A program made the translations under genes and the position numbers. From the NCBI RefSeq assembly GCF_000482745.1, contig NZ_AXWQ01000017.1, positions 1 through 49,742 of the forward strand: a stretch of DNA of 49,742 bases, in the 5' to 3' direction. The notes under the pieces are model-generated. The model did no database searches, was not told the origin of the DNA, and was given only the letters and a program-made list of their open reading frames with translations. Shown one piece after another: positions 43,056 to 49,742 of this stretch; position 1 is the stretch's first letter; each line of letters starts with the position of its first letter. This DNA is from Oleidesulfovibrio alaskensis DSM 16109. GTDB taxonomy: Bacteria; Desulfobacterota; Desulfovibrionia; Desulfovibrionales; Desulfovibrionaceae.

Positions 43056-44291
43056 CTGTTACACCTGACACAACCACAGCAGCCCCTGCCGGAAAAAATC
43101 CGGCCGGCCGATCTGGAAGGCTTTGTCGGACAAACACACCTGCGTGACAGGCTGCGGGCGCTTATGAACGCCTCGCGTCTGCCCAGTCTGTTGTTTTTCG
43201 GCCCTCCGGGCTGTGGCAAATCAACCATAGCACTGCTGCTTGCCCGCAACACCGGCCAAAAATACATCCGTATCAGCGCGCCGGAAGCCGGTCTGCAGCA
43301 GCTGCGCAAGTCTCTGGCGGGAGTCCGCATCCTTGTGCTGGACGAACTGCACCGATTTTCCAAGGCGCAACAGGACTTTTTCCTTCCCGTGCTGGAAAGC
43401 GGCGAAGTCACACTGCTTGCCTCCACAACGGAAAATCCTTCTTTCAGCGTAACGCGGCAGCTGCTTTCCCGAATGCATGTTCTGCGACTGAAACCGCTGG
43501 CCCACAGCGACCTGCTGACTCTGGCCCGCAGAGGAGCCGAGGCTCAAGGCGCTGCACTGAAAGACGATGTGTGCGAAATGCTTGCCACGGTGGCCCATGG
43601 CGATGCCCGCACACTGCTTAATCTGGTGGAGTATGTCGCCGGACTGCCCGAAGAAAAACAGACCCCCGAAGCCGTTAAAGCTGCTCTGCCAGAGCTGGTC
43701 ATGCGTCATGACAAAGACGGCGACAGCCATTACGAAATTGCTTCAGCGCTCATCAAGTCCATCCGCGGAAGTGATCCCGACGCGGCTCTTTATTACCTTG
43801 CCTGCCTGCTTGAAGGCGGAGAAGACCCGCGTTTTATCTGCCGGCGGCTCATTCTCTCCGCATCGGAAGACATAGGTCTTGCAGACCCGCAGGCTTTGCC
43901 GATGGCTGTATCCTGCCAGCAGGCAGTTGAATTTGTAGGCATGCCCGAAGGCTTTATTCCGCTGGCGGAAACCGCCGTTTATCTGGCTCTGGCACCCAAA
44001 AGCAACAGCACATATGCAGCGTACCTCAATGCCTCGAAAGAGATACGGCTGAACGGTCCCAAACCTGTGCCCATGCATCTGCGCAATCCTTCCTCCAAGC
44101 TCCAGAAAGACTGGGGCTACGGCAAAGGGTATCTGTACCCGCACAACTATCCCGAAGGCTGGGTGGAACAGACATATCTGCCGGACGGATTGCAGGAGCG
44201 GGCTTTTTACCACCCCAGAGAAAACGGCCATGAACAAAGGATGGCCGCGTGGTGGCGCCGTCTGCGCAGGCCCCGCCGTACAGGAAAATAG
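43056..44291 (+). CDS. rarA: Replication-associated recombination protein RarA (MgsA/WRNIP1-type AAA+ ATPase)
   Basis: A clamp-loader-like AAA+ ATPase that acts at stalled replication forks. Walker A GPPGCGKST, Walker B LVLDELHRF, sensor 1 STTENPSF and the arginine-finger region HGDARTLLNLVEY are in order; the C-terminal tetramerisation domain includes YYLACLLEGGEDPRFICRRL and NASKEIRLNGPKPVP. The start is unusual: a TTG at 43005 lies inside rsmE, whereas GGAG at 43045-43048 is well placed for a CTG at 43056 (411 residues, reading LHLTQPQQPLPEKIRP after the CTG). I prefer the CTG. Confidence 0.93.
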   Translation: MLHLTQPQQPLPEKIRPADLEGFVGQTHLRDRLRALMNASRLPSLLFFGPPGCGKSTIALLLARNTGQKYIRISAPEAGLQQLRKSLAGVRILVLDELHRFSKAQQDFFLPVLESGEVTLLASTTENPSFSVTRQLLSRMHVLRLKPLAHSDLLTLARRGAEAQGAALKDDVCEMLATVAHGDARTLLNLVEYVAGLPEEKQTPEAVKAALPELVMRHDKDGDSHYEIASALIKSIRGSDPDAALYYLACLLEGGEDPRFICRRLILSASEDIGLADPQALPMAVSCQQAVEFVGMPEGFIPLAETAVYLALAPKSNSTYAAYLNASKEIRLNGPKPVPMHLRNPSSKLQKDWGYGKGYLYPHNYPEGWVEQTYLPDGLQERAFYHPRENGHEQRMAAWWRRLRRPRRTGK

Positions 44292-44295
44292 CACT

Positions 44296-44946
44296 ATGCC
44301 GGCAATACGTTACAGTGTTATCACACCCAGCCGCGGCGACCGTCCCGCAGCACTCGCACACGCCATAGACAGTGTTTTCGCAGCGGCAGACAACGCCGCA
44401 TTGCCGCATGAACAGATTGAGGTGCTGGTTGGCTTTGACGGGGTGAAGGGCAGACGCGTGCATACCTCTTCAAGTATCCGCTATTATGACTTCCCTGCGG
44501 ATAACGACTACGGAAACGCCATAAGAAACGGTCTGCTGAAAGCCTCCAAGGGGACGAAAGTGCTGTTTCTAGATGACGATAATGCTCTGACAGAACAGGC
44601 ATTTGCCGTATACGAATGTTTTACGCACATAGAGATGCTCGTGGCACGCATCGATATCAGCAGGGCTCACCCGAAGCCGTGGATTCCCGTAATCGAGCAA
44701 GGTAAGGAGCCATTCTTTCAGGGGAACGTCGACCCGCTCTGTCTCTGCCTTTCACGCGAGCTTGTGACTGTGCGCTGCGGTGGCTGGCTGGGCACTGGTT
44801 ACGAAGCAGACTATCTCAACATGTTCCGTTATTTCAGGCGGACAAAGAGTATTCACTACACGGAAAAACTTGTCGGAATATACGACGCAGGACGAGGGCT
44901 TGATGACGGCGCGCTGAACTTCCGCCAGCAGGCACTGCTTTCCTGA
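44296..44946 (+). CDS. Short glycosyltransferase-like protein (GT-A fold)
   Basis: 216 residues from the ATG at 44296, 4 nt after the rarA stop. It starts with YSVITPSRGDRP, has LVGFDGVKGRR and the acidic VLFLDDDNALTE, equivalent to the DxD metal site of family 2 glycosyltransferases. The C-terminal part contains FFQGNVDPLC and WLGTGYEADYLN. It is shorter than most such enzymes and lacks a clear acceptor domain. Substrates are unknown. It is probably cotranscribed with rarA and the BON lipoprotein. Confidence 0.82.
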   Translation: MPAIRYSVITPSRGDRPAALAHAIDSVFAAADNAALPHEQIEVLVGFDGVKGRRVHTSSSIRYYDFPADNDYGNAIRNGLLKASKGTKVLFLDDDNALTEQAFAVYECFTHIEMLVARIDISRAHPKPWIPVIEQGKEPFFQGNVDPLCLCLSRELVTVRCGGWLGTGYEADYLNMFRYFRRTKSIHYTEKLVGIYDAGRGLDDGALNFRQQALLS

Positions 44947-44964
44947 CAGACCATGGAGATACCA

Positions 44965-45510
44965 ATGAAAAAAATCATGCTGTTTCTGGCTGTAGCTTAT
45001 TGCGCCTTCATGCTGAACGGCTGTGCCGTTTATAAAGCCAGCGTGGATGAACGCCCCATCAAAACCATTTACAACGATGAAGTCATCACCGCCAACATCA
45101 TGGCCGCATACCTTAAAGACGATGCCAAAAAAATTCTTGATATTTCCCCGGCATCTTATGAAGGCCATGTGTATCTTGTCGGAGAATATGCAACCGATTA
45201 CCAGAAGCAGCGGGCCATCGAACTGGCGCGGAAGACCGATGGAGTCCGCTCTGTCACCTATTACCTGCTGCCCAAAAAAGCCGGCAGCAGCTGCGGTACC
45301 ACGGACAATATTGAAATTCAGGCCAAAGTGGATGCCAAGCTGATCGCTGACGACCGCATCTGGTCTACCAACGTGGATGTGAAAGCCGTGCAATGCAATG
45401 TGGTTCTTCTCGGCATTGTGGGCACACAGCAGGAAATTTCCAGATCAGTGGCGCATGCCCGCAGTGTTCCGGGCGTTCGCAGTGTCCGCTCTTATCTGCG
45501 TGTGAAATAA
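44965..45510 (+). CDS. Outer-membrane BON-domain lipoprotein (DolP/OsmY-like)
   Basis: 181 residues from the ATG at 44965 (GGAGATA upstream). The lipobox LNGC (Cys20) is followed by two BON domains: about 42-110 (VITANIMAAYLKDD ... GHVYLVGEYATDYQKQRAIELARKTDGV) and about 115-180 (IEIQAKVDAKLIADD ... CNVVLLGIVGTQQEISRSVAHARSVPGV). Paired BON domains after a lipid anchor are the plan of DolP/YraP, which binds phospholipid near the BAM complex. This fits the lipid theme, but similar proteins serve other roles. Confidence 0.87.
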   Translation: MKKIMLFLAVAYCAFMLNGCAVYKASVDERPIKTIYNDEVITANIMAAYLKDDAKKILDISPASYEGHVYLVGEYATDYQKQRAIELARKTDGVRSVTYYLLPKKAGSSCGTTDNIEIQAKVDAKLIADDRIWSTNVDVKAVQCNVVLLGIVGTQQEISRSVAHARSVPGVRSVRSYLRVK

Positions 45511-45542
45511 CTACGCAAAATATACCAGCCGGAAGCATACAC

Positions 45543-46355
45543 ATGAATACGGATGTACATGACTTTACCGACGACTATCAGACACCGGAAGGCAGGGCCG
45601 GTGTTTTTTCATCGTTATTTCCCAATGTAAGCTTTTACCTGCGCATGGCTCTCACGGTGCGTCACGCTGCAGCATTGAGCAAAAAAAACTGCTATGACAG
45701 CCAGCAATGGGTCCGCAGCAGCCTGAGAATAGTCCATGCACTGGAACGCGCCGGCGGCTCGGTCATCACAGAAAACACTAAAGCTTTCAAAGCAGCTCAG
45801 GGGCCTTGTGTTTTCATCGGCAACCACATGAGCACCCTTGAAACGTTCATTCTGCCCTGCATTATCCAGCCTCACAAAGACGTGACATTCGTCGTTAAGC
45901 AGAGTCTTGTTGAGTATCCTTTTTTCAAGCACGTACTGCTGACCCGCAACCCCATTACCGTAACCCGGACTGCGCCGCGCGAAGATCTGAAAGCAGTTCT
46001 TGAGGGCGGAGAACAGAGGCTGGCTCAGGGACTTTCAATTATCGTTTTCCCGCAAAGCACCAGAAGCTACACACTGGACCGCACACTTTTCAATTCCATA
46101 GGCATAAAGCTGGCAAAACGGGCGGGAGTGCCCGTGGTGCCCGTGGCTCTGGATACCCGGGCCTGGGGCATAGGAAGGCTGTGCAAAGATTTCGGAAGTA
46201 TTCGCCCTTCCATTCCGGCCAGATTCCGGTTCGGCGACCCCATAACCGTCCACGGAACAGGAAAGAACGAACATGCTCAGGTATGCGACTTTATAGAGGA
46301 CGCGCTGACCCGGTGGCGCACCCAGCCTGAAGACACTCAGAAAATCATTGAGTGA
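45543..46355 (+). CDS. 1-acylglycerol-3-phosphate acyltransferase-like (PlsC family)
   Basis: 270 residues. The LPLAT active site is GNHMSTLE (HX4E in place of the common HX4D), followed by FVVKQSLVEYPFFK, VTRTAPREDLKAVL, and FPQSTRS, where most PlsC proteins have FPEGTRS. C-terminal PVVPVALDT and FRFGDPI complete the pattern. It should acylate lysophosphatidic acid or a related lipid. The Glu and Gln substitutions suggest a paralogue rather than the main PlsC. It lies 32 nt after the BON lipoprotein and is the last gene of this operon. Confidence 0.85.
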   Translation: MNTDVHDFTDDYQTPEGRAGVFSSLFPNVSFYLRMALTVRHAAALSKKNCYDSQQWVRSSLRIVHALERAGGSVITENTKAFKAAQGPCVFIGNHMSTLETFILPCIIQPHKDVTFVVKQSLVEYPFFKHVLLTRNPITVTRTAPREDLKAVLEGGEQRLAQGLSIIVFPQSTRSYTLDRTLFNSIGIKLAKRAGVPVVPVALDTRAWGIGRLCKDFGSIRPSIPARFRFGDPITVHGTGKNEHAQVCDFIEDALTRWRTQPEDTQKIIE

Positions 46356-46393
46356 TTGAACACTTTTTTCTTGTGAAGTTTTTGTCATAAGCC

Positions 46394-46597
46394 TTGACAA
46401 GCCGACAGGCGGGCGTTACCTCTTTATCTACCAACTTGGTTGAATAAACAATCAGCGCTTTCCTGTCCCGAAGCACTTCCGCAACGCTAAAGGACAAAGC
46501 GGGTGCTCACTCAATTTTTCTGCTTAACCAGAATTATTATCAGGCGCCGGTTTCCGGAAAACGCTCCTCACAGGCCTCTCACGAGGCCTTTTTCTTT
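46394..46597 (+). ncRNA. Candidate structured noncoding RNA upstream of the TetR gene
   Basis: A consensus -35 TTGACA (46394-46399) is followed by a poor -10 (TACCTC at 17-nt spacing), and the region ends in a clear terminator (AGGCCTC-TCAC-GAGGCCT with T run, 46572-46595). Between them is a hairpin CGCTTT-CCT-GTCC (46456-46468) with GGAC-AAAGCG (46492-46501), with a smaller GAAG-CA-CTTC inside, and a CCGG-TTT-CCGG hairpin near 46545. No open frame is convincing. It is not recognised as 6S, SRP, RNase P or tmRNA. The exact ends are uncertain. Confidence 0.45.
46572..46597 (+). terminator. Terminator of the candidate noncoding RNA / plsC transcript
   Basis: AGGCCTC (46572-46578), loop TCAC, GAGGCCT (46583-46589), then TTTTCTTTTT. 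It lies 217 nt after the plsC stop and 158 nt before the TetR gene. Confidence 0.85.
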
Positions 46598-46629
46598 TTC
46601 TGAGAACCATTGTCAGCGAGCATGACTGA

Positions 46630-46663
46630 TTGACTGATGAATACAAGTAATATAAAGCATTAC
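46630..46663 (+). promoter_or_regulatory. Promoter and probable operator of the TetR-family gene
   Basis: TTGACT (46630-46635) and TATAAA (46651-46656) with 15-nt spacing. The dyad GTAAT-ATAAAGC-ATTAC (46647-46663) overlaps the -10 box, suggesting autorepression. A perfect tandem TGACTGAT (46623-46638) overlaps the -35. The 5' leader of about 90 nt is long. Confidence 0.5.
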
Positions 46664-46754
46664 AACCTGAGTGAAGAAGAAGTTCAGTAAGAGCGCTTCT
46701 TGGGCGTAGGAGCGGTTCTTACCTCCCTGCCAACCTAAAAAGACGGGCACTGCT

Positions 46755-47330
46755 ATGACAATGACAAAAAAAGACGCGCTGCTGCTGGCAGCGAAGGAAC
46801 TCTTCGGGGAGTACGGTTACTCTGAAACCACATTCAAAAAAATTTCCGAACGGGCCGGAGTGGCACTGGGGTTACTGACACACCACTACGGCAACAAAGA
46901 AAAGCTGTTCCTCGCAGCCGGTCTGGACGTGCTGGACAGATTTATAGTCTATCTGCAGGACGCATGTGCCAAGGGTAATAACGGCTACGAATCCGTCATG
47001 AACTTCTGTCGCGCGTATCTTGACTTCTCCATCGACAAAAACGAGCACTTCATGGTTCTTGTACGCTGCTCACCTTACAGCGATATGAAAACCAAAACAG
47101 ACCGCGACATAATGTACGAAAAGTTCAATCAGGCTCCACGGGAACTTGAATATCATGTCCGCCGCGGCATTGAGGACGGTTCGCTGAAGTCTCTGCCCGC
47201 CTACGAAACTACCACGGTTCTCACCTGCAACCTTGTCGGCTCTATCCGTACAAAACTTCTCACTCCTTATGCCCCCCCTTCTCTTTATGATGATGTGCTG
47301 GAATTCATTTCCAGAAGCATCAAAGCCTGA
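46755..47330 (+). CDS. TetR/AcrR-family transcriptional regulator
   Basis: 191 residues. The N-terminal helix-turn-helix is typical: DALLLAAKELFGEYGYSETTFKKISERAGVALGLLTHHYGNKEKLF (landmarks KELFGEYGYSETT and LTHHYGNKEKLF). The C-terminal ligand-binding domain is helical and unspecific. Its targets are not known; the dyad over its own promoter suggests autoregulation, and the preceding plsC operon may be another target. A strong terminator follows. Confidence 0.92.
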   Translation: MTMTKKDALLLAAKELFGEYGYSETTFKKISERAGVALGLLTHHYGNKEKLFLAAGLDVLDRFIVYLQDACAKGNNGYESVMNFCRAYLDFSIDKNEHFMVLVRCSPYSDMKTKTDRDIMYEKFNQAPRELEYHVRRGIEDGSLKSLPAYETTTVLTCNLVGSIRTKLLTPYAPPSLYDDVLEFISRSIKA

Positions 47331-47336
47331 TGATAA

Positions 47337-47365
47337 AAAAGGGGGTGCCCAAAGCACCCCCTTTT
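47337..47365. terminator. Bidirectional terminator after the TetR gene
   Basis: AAAAGGGGGTGC and GCACCCCCTTTT (47337-47348 with 47354-47365), a perfect 12-bp stem with a 5-nt loop. It serves the TetR gene and the convergent hypothetical gene. Confidence 0.93.
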
Positions 47366-47390
47366 CTTGTAACGCATAAAAACGCGGCGG

Positions 47391-47783
47391 CTATTTGCGC
47401 CTTGTTATAACAAGGGGAATACAATGCCGCTCTCTTGATTCTTCCCGCGTCCTGCCAAGTTCCCACTGCAACTCCTGTACAGGTACCCCGGCTGCAGCCG
47501 CAATCTGTTCCACAACTCCGGCAACACCGATAACGGGATGGCGTGAAAAAACCTGAGGCAGACCATAGGTCAGATTGCAGGCAAGACACATTCCCGGCTT
47601 TTCTTCCAGAACAAAAGCAAATTCCAGAATGCCGGAACTGGCGGAAACAAACTCCAGCCGGATGGTATAAGCTCCCTCTTCCGCTCCGCCGAACAATGCG
47701 TCAAAAAACGCATCGGTCCGTTCAGCAGGAAAAAGAGCTGCCATTTTTTCAGCAGTAAAAACAGCTTGTGCATTTTCAATCAT
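47391..47783 (-). CDS. Small hypothetical protein downstream of gluQ
   Basis: 130 residues from the ATG at 47783, with AAGGAAGG about 7 nt upstream. It is a soluble alpha/beta protein with no signal peptide. Features: MIENAQAVFTAEKMAALFP, DAFFDALFGGAEEGAYTIRLEFV, PGMCLACNLTYGLPQVFSRHP, and a basic end RHCIPLVITRRK. I do not recognise a family. It follows gluQ by 68 nt on the same strand and is probably cotranscribed; its role is unknown. Confidence 0.75.
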   Translation of the reverse strand: MIENAQAVFTAEKMAALFPAERTDAFFDALFGGAEEGAYTIRLEFVSASSGILEFAFVLEEKPGMCLACNLTYGLPQVFSRHPVIGVAGVVEQIAAAAGVPVQELQWELGRTREESRERHCIPLVITRRK

Positions 47784-47851
47784 AGCATACCTTCCTTGCA
47801 ATAATACCGGAGCAGATATCCGGACATCCCGCCTACCATGTAACCATCAGG

Positions 47852-48841
47852 CTATGCAAGAGAACCCTGCTCCGATATACCGGCAAGCAGCGAAAGGATA
47901 TCATGATCGAGCCGGATATCCTCATGTGGCAGATTCTCTTTCCGAAAGCGGGCCGCAAGCAGTTCAGGCCGGCATGGCACACAGGTTTCCAGCAAACCGG
48001 CTTTCCACCCTAAAAAACCGACAAGCGCCTGCGGTGCAACGCCTGCTTCACGCAGCCTGCGCAGTTCGAAGTGACCGTGACGCTTGGCCAGCCTTTCTCC
48101 CTCCGCATCAAGGACAAGGGGGACATGAATATATGCCGGCGGTTCGGCTCCTATGGCCTCATAAATAACAAGCTGCCGCGGCGTACAATGCAGAATATCA
48201 CGCCCGCGGACGACCTGATTGACCTGCATTGCGGCATCATCCAGCACAACGGCAAACTGATATGCAAAAACTCCGTCAGACCGGCGGACAGGAAAATCCC
48301 CGCCCCATTCAGCAGGAGCATACCTCTGCCTGCCGTACACTGCATCCACAAAAGTCCGCGGCTTCTCCCCACAGCGCATACGCTGTGCAGGTGCCCGCCC
48401 GGAAGCTTCACGGTGCCGTTGCCCGGCTGCATCAAGGTTGCGGCATGTTCCCGGATAAACAGGAACATGCTCCCCCAGATGCGGAGCAGACGCCATGGAC
48501 CGTAGTTCCTTACGGGTGCAGTAACACGGATACACTTTACCGCTGCGGATAAATTCATCAAGCACCTGACCGTAATACCCCAGCCTGTCACTCTGCCTGT
48601 AGGGGCCAAAGGCCCCACCGCTGTCGGGGCCCTCGTCCCAGTCAAGGCCCAGCCACTTAAGGTCCTCTACAATTCCAAGCTCAAATTCCCTGCGCGACCG
48701 GTCAGGGTCGATATCTTCCATGCGCAGAACAAGACTTCCCCCCTCAGCCCGCACGGCAAGCCATGCGATCAGAAAGGCCCATGCGTTTCCTATATGAAGA
48801 TACCCTGTCGGACTGGGAGCCAGCCGTCCCCGAACGCCCAT
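47852..48841 (-). CDS. gluQ: Glutamyl-Q tRNA(Asp) synthetase
   Basis: A paralogue of the glutamyl-tRNA synthetase catalytic domain, 329 residues, lacking an anticodon-binding domain. It attaches glutamate to the queuosine base of tRNA-Asp. Motifs: GRLAPSPTGYLHIGNAW (HIGH box as HIGN), VLRMEDIDPDRSR, zinc ligands in YPCYCTRKE and YPGTCR, FAYQFAVVLDDAAMQVNQVVRGRDI, and ERLAKRHGH in place of KMSKS. Length and ligands fit GluQ-RS better than GltX. Confidence 0.93.
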   Translation of the reverse strand: MGVRGRLAPSPTGYLHIGNAWAFLIAWLAVRAEGGSLVLRMEDIDPDRSRREFELGIVEDLKWLGLDWDEGPDSGGAFGPYRQSDRLGYYGQVLDEFIRSGKVYPCYCTRKELRSMASAPHLGEHVPVYPGTCRNLDAAGQRHREASGRAPAQRMRCGEKPRTFVDAVYGRQRYAPAEWGGDFPVRRSDGVFAYQFAVVLDDAAMQVNQVVRGRDILHCTPRQLVIYEAIGAEPPAYIHVPLVLDAEGERLAKRHGHFELRRLREAGVAPQALVGFLGWKAGLLETCVPCRPELLAARFRKENLPHEDIRLDHDILSLLAGISEQGSLA

Positions 48842-48933
48842 AACAGCCTCTTTTACATCTCTGTGTTAACAATTAAAGCAACCGCTCGCCTGAAGCAGAA
48901 CCTGCTTACGCTCTTGCCGGTATTTCAGCAAAC

Positions 48934-48960
48934 TTGACAAGTCGCCTTTCGTCATATATC
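48934..48960 (+). promoter_or_regulatory. Promoter of tRNA-Arg
   Basis: Consensus -35 TTGACA (48934-48939) and TATATC (48955-48960) with 15-nt spacing, ending 14 nt before the tRNA 5' end. Confidence 0.6.
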
Positions 48961-48974
48961 CCCCAACATCTCCG

Positions 48975-49051
48975 GCGCTCGTAGCTCAGTCGGATAGAGC
49001 GACGGCCTCCTAAGCCGTAGGCCACAGGTTCGATTCCTGTCGAGCGCACCA
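48975..49051 (+). tRNA. tRNA-Arg (anticodon CCT)
   Basis: 77 nt with an encoded CCA. Acceptor stem GCGCTCG pairs with CGAGCGC; the D-arm is GCTCAGTCGGATAGAGC, the anticodon loop CTCCTAA reads CCT (for AGG codons), and the T-arm is ACAGGTTCGATTCCTGT. tRNA-Arg genes are frequent integration sites for islands; the gene to the right is of phage/island type. Confidence 0.97.
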
Positions 49052-49060
49052 TTAAAAACA

Positions 49061-49101
49061 AGGGGTTAACACTTACAAAAAGTGCTAACCCCTTTCTTTT
49101 T
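49061..49101. terminator. Terminator after tRNA-Arg
   Basis: AAGGGGTTAACACTT and AAGTGCTAACCCCTT form a 15-bp stem with one mismatch and a short loop, followed by TCTTTTT. It lies 10 nt after the tRNA. It can also stop the leftward methyltransferase transcript. Confidence 0.88.
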
Positions 49102-49123
49102 GCTAACCTATAGCTAACAGTCG

Positions 49124-49742
49124 CTAGCAAAAGCTTTCTTTTTCACCACCAAAAACCCGCCTACACGCTACCTCATAATACCCGTTATCCATCTCAACGC
49201 CGATAAACTTGCGGCCTGTAGATAGGGCCGCTGCCCCTGTCGAGCCGGAACCCATGAATGGGTCAAGCACTACTCCGCCTTCAGGGCTAATGGCCAGCAG
49301 GTCTACCAGTAGAGGAAGGGGTTTTTCTGTCATGTGCTGTTTCCGCTGGTGACTAACAATGGAATGCTTAAACACGCCGGGAAGGCACTGGCGGTGGCAC
49401 GGCTGAAACTTGCCCTTAACGCCTACCAGCACATATTCACACTGATTCCTGAAGCCGCCTAAGGTCGGCCGGGCAGTCGGCTTATCCCACACAACAATAT
49501 TGCGCCACAGCCAACCGCCAGCTTGCAGGGCATCAGTCATGGCAGGAAGTTGCCGCCAATCTGTGAATGTCATCAGTACAGAACCGGGCTTGCTAACACG
49601 GTAGCACTCTGAAAGCCACAGTGTTGCCCATGTGATAAACGAGCGTTGATCCCGGTTGTCACCGTGAAAGTCGTGGTGCTTTTTTTGAGCATCTGAACTT
49701 TGATACTTTACGCTTGGGGGCTGTTGCCGTTGTCCGGCGTAT
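49124..49742 (-). CDS. DNA methyltransferase of phage/island type, N-terminus beyond the window
   Basis: The frame is open through the right edge (about 205 codons visible); an internal ATG at 49573 is not the true start. The AdoMet-binding motif VLDPFMGSGSTGAAAL lies in the C-terminal half, after FxEMDNG-type GVEMDNGYYEVACRR. The first visible codons (Tyr-Ala-Gly...) may be the end of the catalytic (S/D)PPY motif. The order catalytic motif then DPFxGSG marks an amino-methyltransferase of the beta class (N4-cytosine or N6-adenine). Such genes are common in prophages. Orphan status cannot be judged here. Confidence 0.85.
   Translation of the reverse strand, partial: YAGQRQQPPSVKYQSSDAQKKHHDFHGDNRDQRSFITWATLWLSECYRVSKPGSVLMTFTDWRQLPAMTDALQAGGWLWRNIVVWDKPTARPTLGGFRNQCEYVLVGVKGKFQPCHRQCLPGVFKHSIVSHQRKQHMTEKPLPLLVDLLAISPEGGVVLDPFMGSGSTGAAALSTGRKFIGVEMDNGYYEVACRRVFGGEKESFC

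Noticed and set aside
46430..46597. Known riboswitch or housekeeping RNA in the plsC-tetR gap
   Set aside because: I compared by eye with c-di-GMP, TPP, fluoride, SRP and 6S features; the core motifs are missing, so only a generic candidate is reported.
49052..49110. GTTAAC...GCTAAC near tRNA-Arg as a fifth copy of the S24 operator
   Set aside because: It is part of a long terminator hairpin with a different spacing between half-sites.
1..49742. CRISPR arrays, insertion sequences, rRNA genes
   Set aside because: I looked for spaced direct repeats, transposase motifs and rRNA-like sequence and saw none that I can support.

Overview
The window looks like a chromosomal segment of a Desulfovibrio-type sulfate reducer (Desulfobacterota, Desulfovibrionaceae). 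This is inferred from the didermic envelope genes (lptF/lptG, msbA, lolA, lapA/lapB, an Mla-type system), the LL-diaminopimelate aminotransferase route to lysine, a YedF-type selenium/sulfur protein, the moderately GC-rich codon use and the style of the lineage-restricted hypothetical proteins. The genus is an inference and no marker gene here proves it. Gene density is normal for a core chromosome, except for one stretch of about 1.6 kb without a supportable gene (13087-14600) and the right edge, where a phage/island-type DNA methyltransferase lies beside tRNA-Arg.

Layout. 1-44 is the cut start of uppP. 215-2678 holds a small hypothetical gene and the LPS exporter pair lptF-lptG, facing engB across a shared terminator. 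3531-7863 carries aroQ, efp, ftsK and lolA. 8032-9599 holds an rRNA pseudouridine synthase and yedF on the minus strand. 9718-13086 is an outer-membrane lipid operon: msbA, a DUF374 acyltransferase and an LpxL-type acyltransferase. After the gene-poor stretch come a YHS-like small protein, folK and dapL (minus), then xerD and a DHH-CBS-tRNA nucleotidyltransferase fusion (plus). 20741-27777 looks like one long operon: HIT protein, lapA, lapB, mutS, an LptM-like lipoprotein, lysA and mgsA.

27778-28905 is a compact regulatory locus. It has a CI/LexA-like S24 repressor, a 53-residue zinc-ribbon microprotein, and four copies of a 16-bp pseudo-palindrome (consensus GTTNAYAAAAGTKAAC). One copy covers the -10 box of the repressor's own promoter and one lies just before the microprotein's ribosome binding site. 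This is the most interesting unexplained unit in the window.

28929-32450 is an Mla-type lipid transport operon (mlaE, mlaF, mlaD and a PqiC-like lipoprotein). Further on are a glycosyltransferase, the rimI-tpiA-secG-tRNA-Leu(GAG) unit, a Nudix hydrolase, an inositol monophosphatase, mreB with an upstream two-GAF protein, an uncharacterised 591-residue protein, gcvT, rsmE, rarA, a short glycosyltransferase, a BON lipoprotein and a PlsC-like acyltransferase. A probable structured noncoding RNA and a TetR regulator follow, then a small hypothetical gene, gluQ, tRNA-Arg(CCT) and the partial methyltransferase.

Many genes serve the envelope: LPS flipping and transport, lipid A acylation, LPS control, lipoprotein carriage, phospholipid trafficking, undecaprenyl phosphate recycling and cell shape. 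A second feature running through the window is that several genes (lptF, ftsK, rarA, probably folK) have a strong Shine-Dalgarno followed not by ATG/GTG/TTG but by CTG, ATT or ATC.
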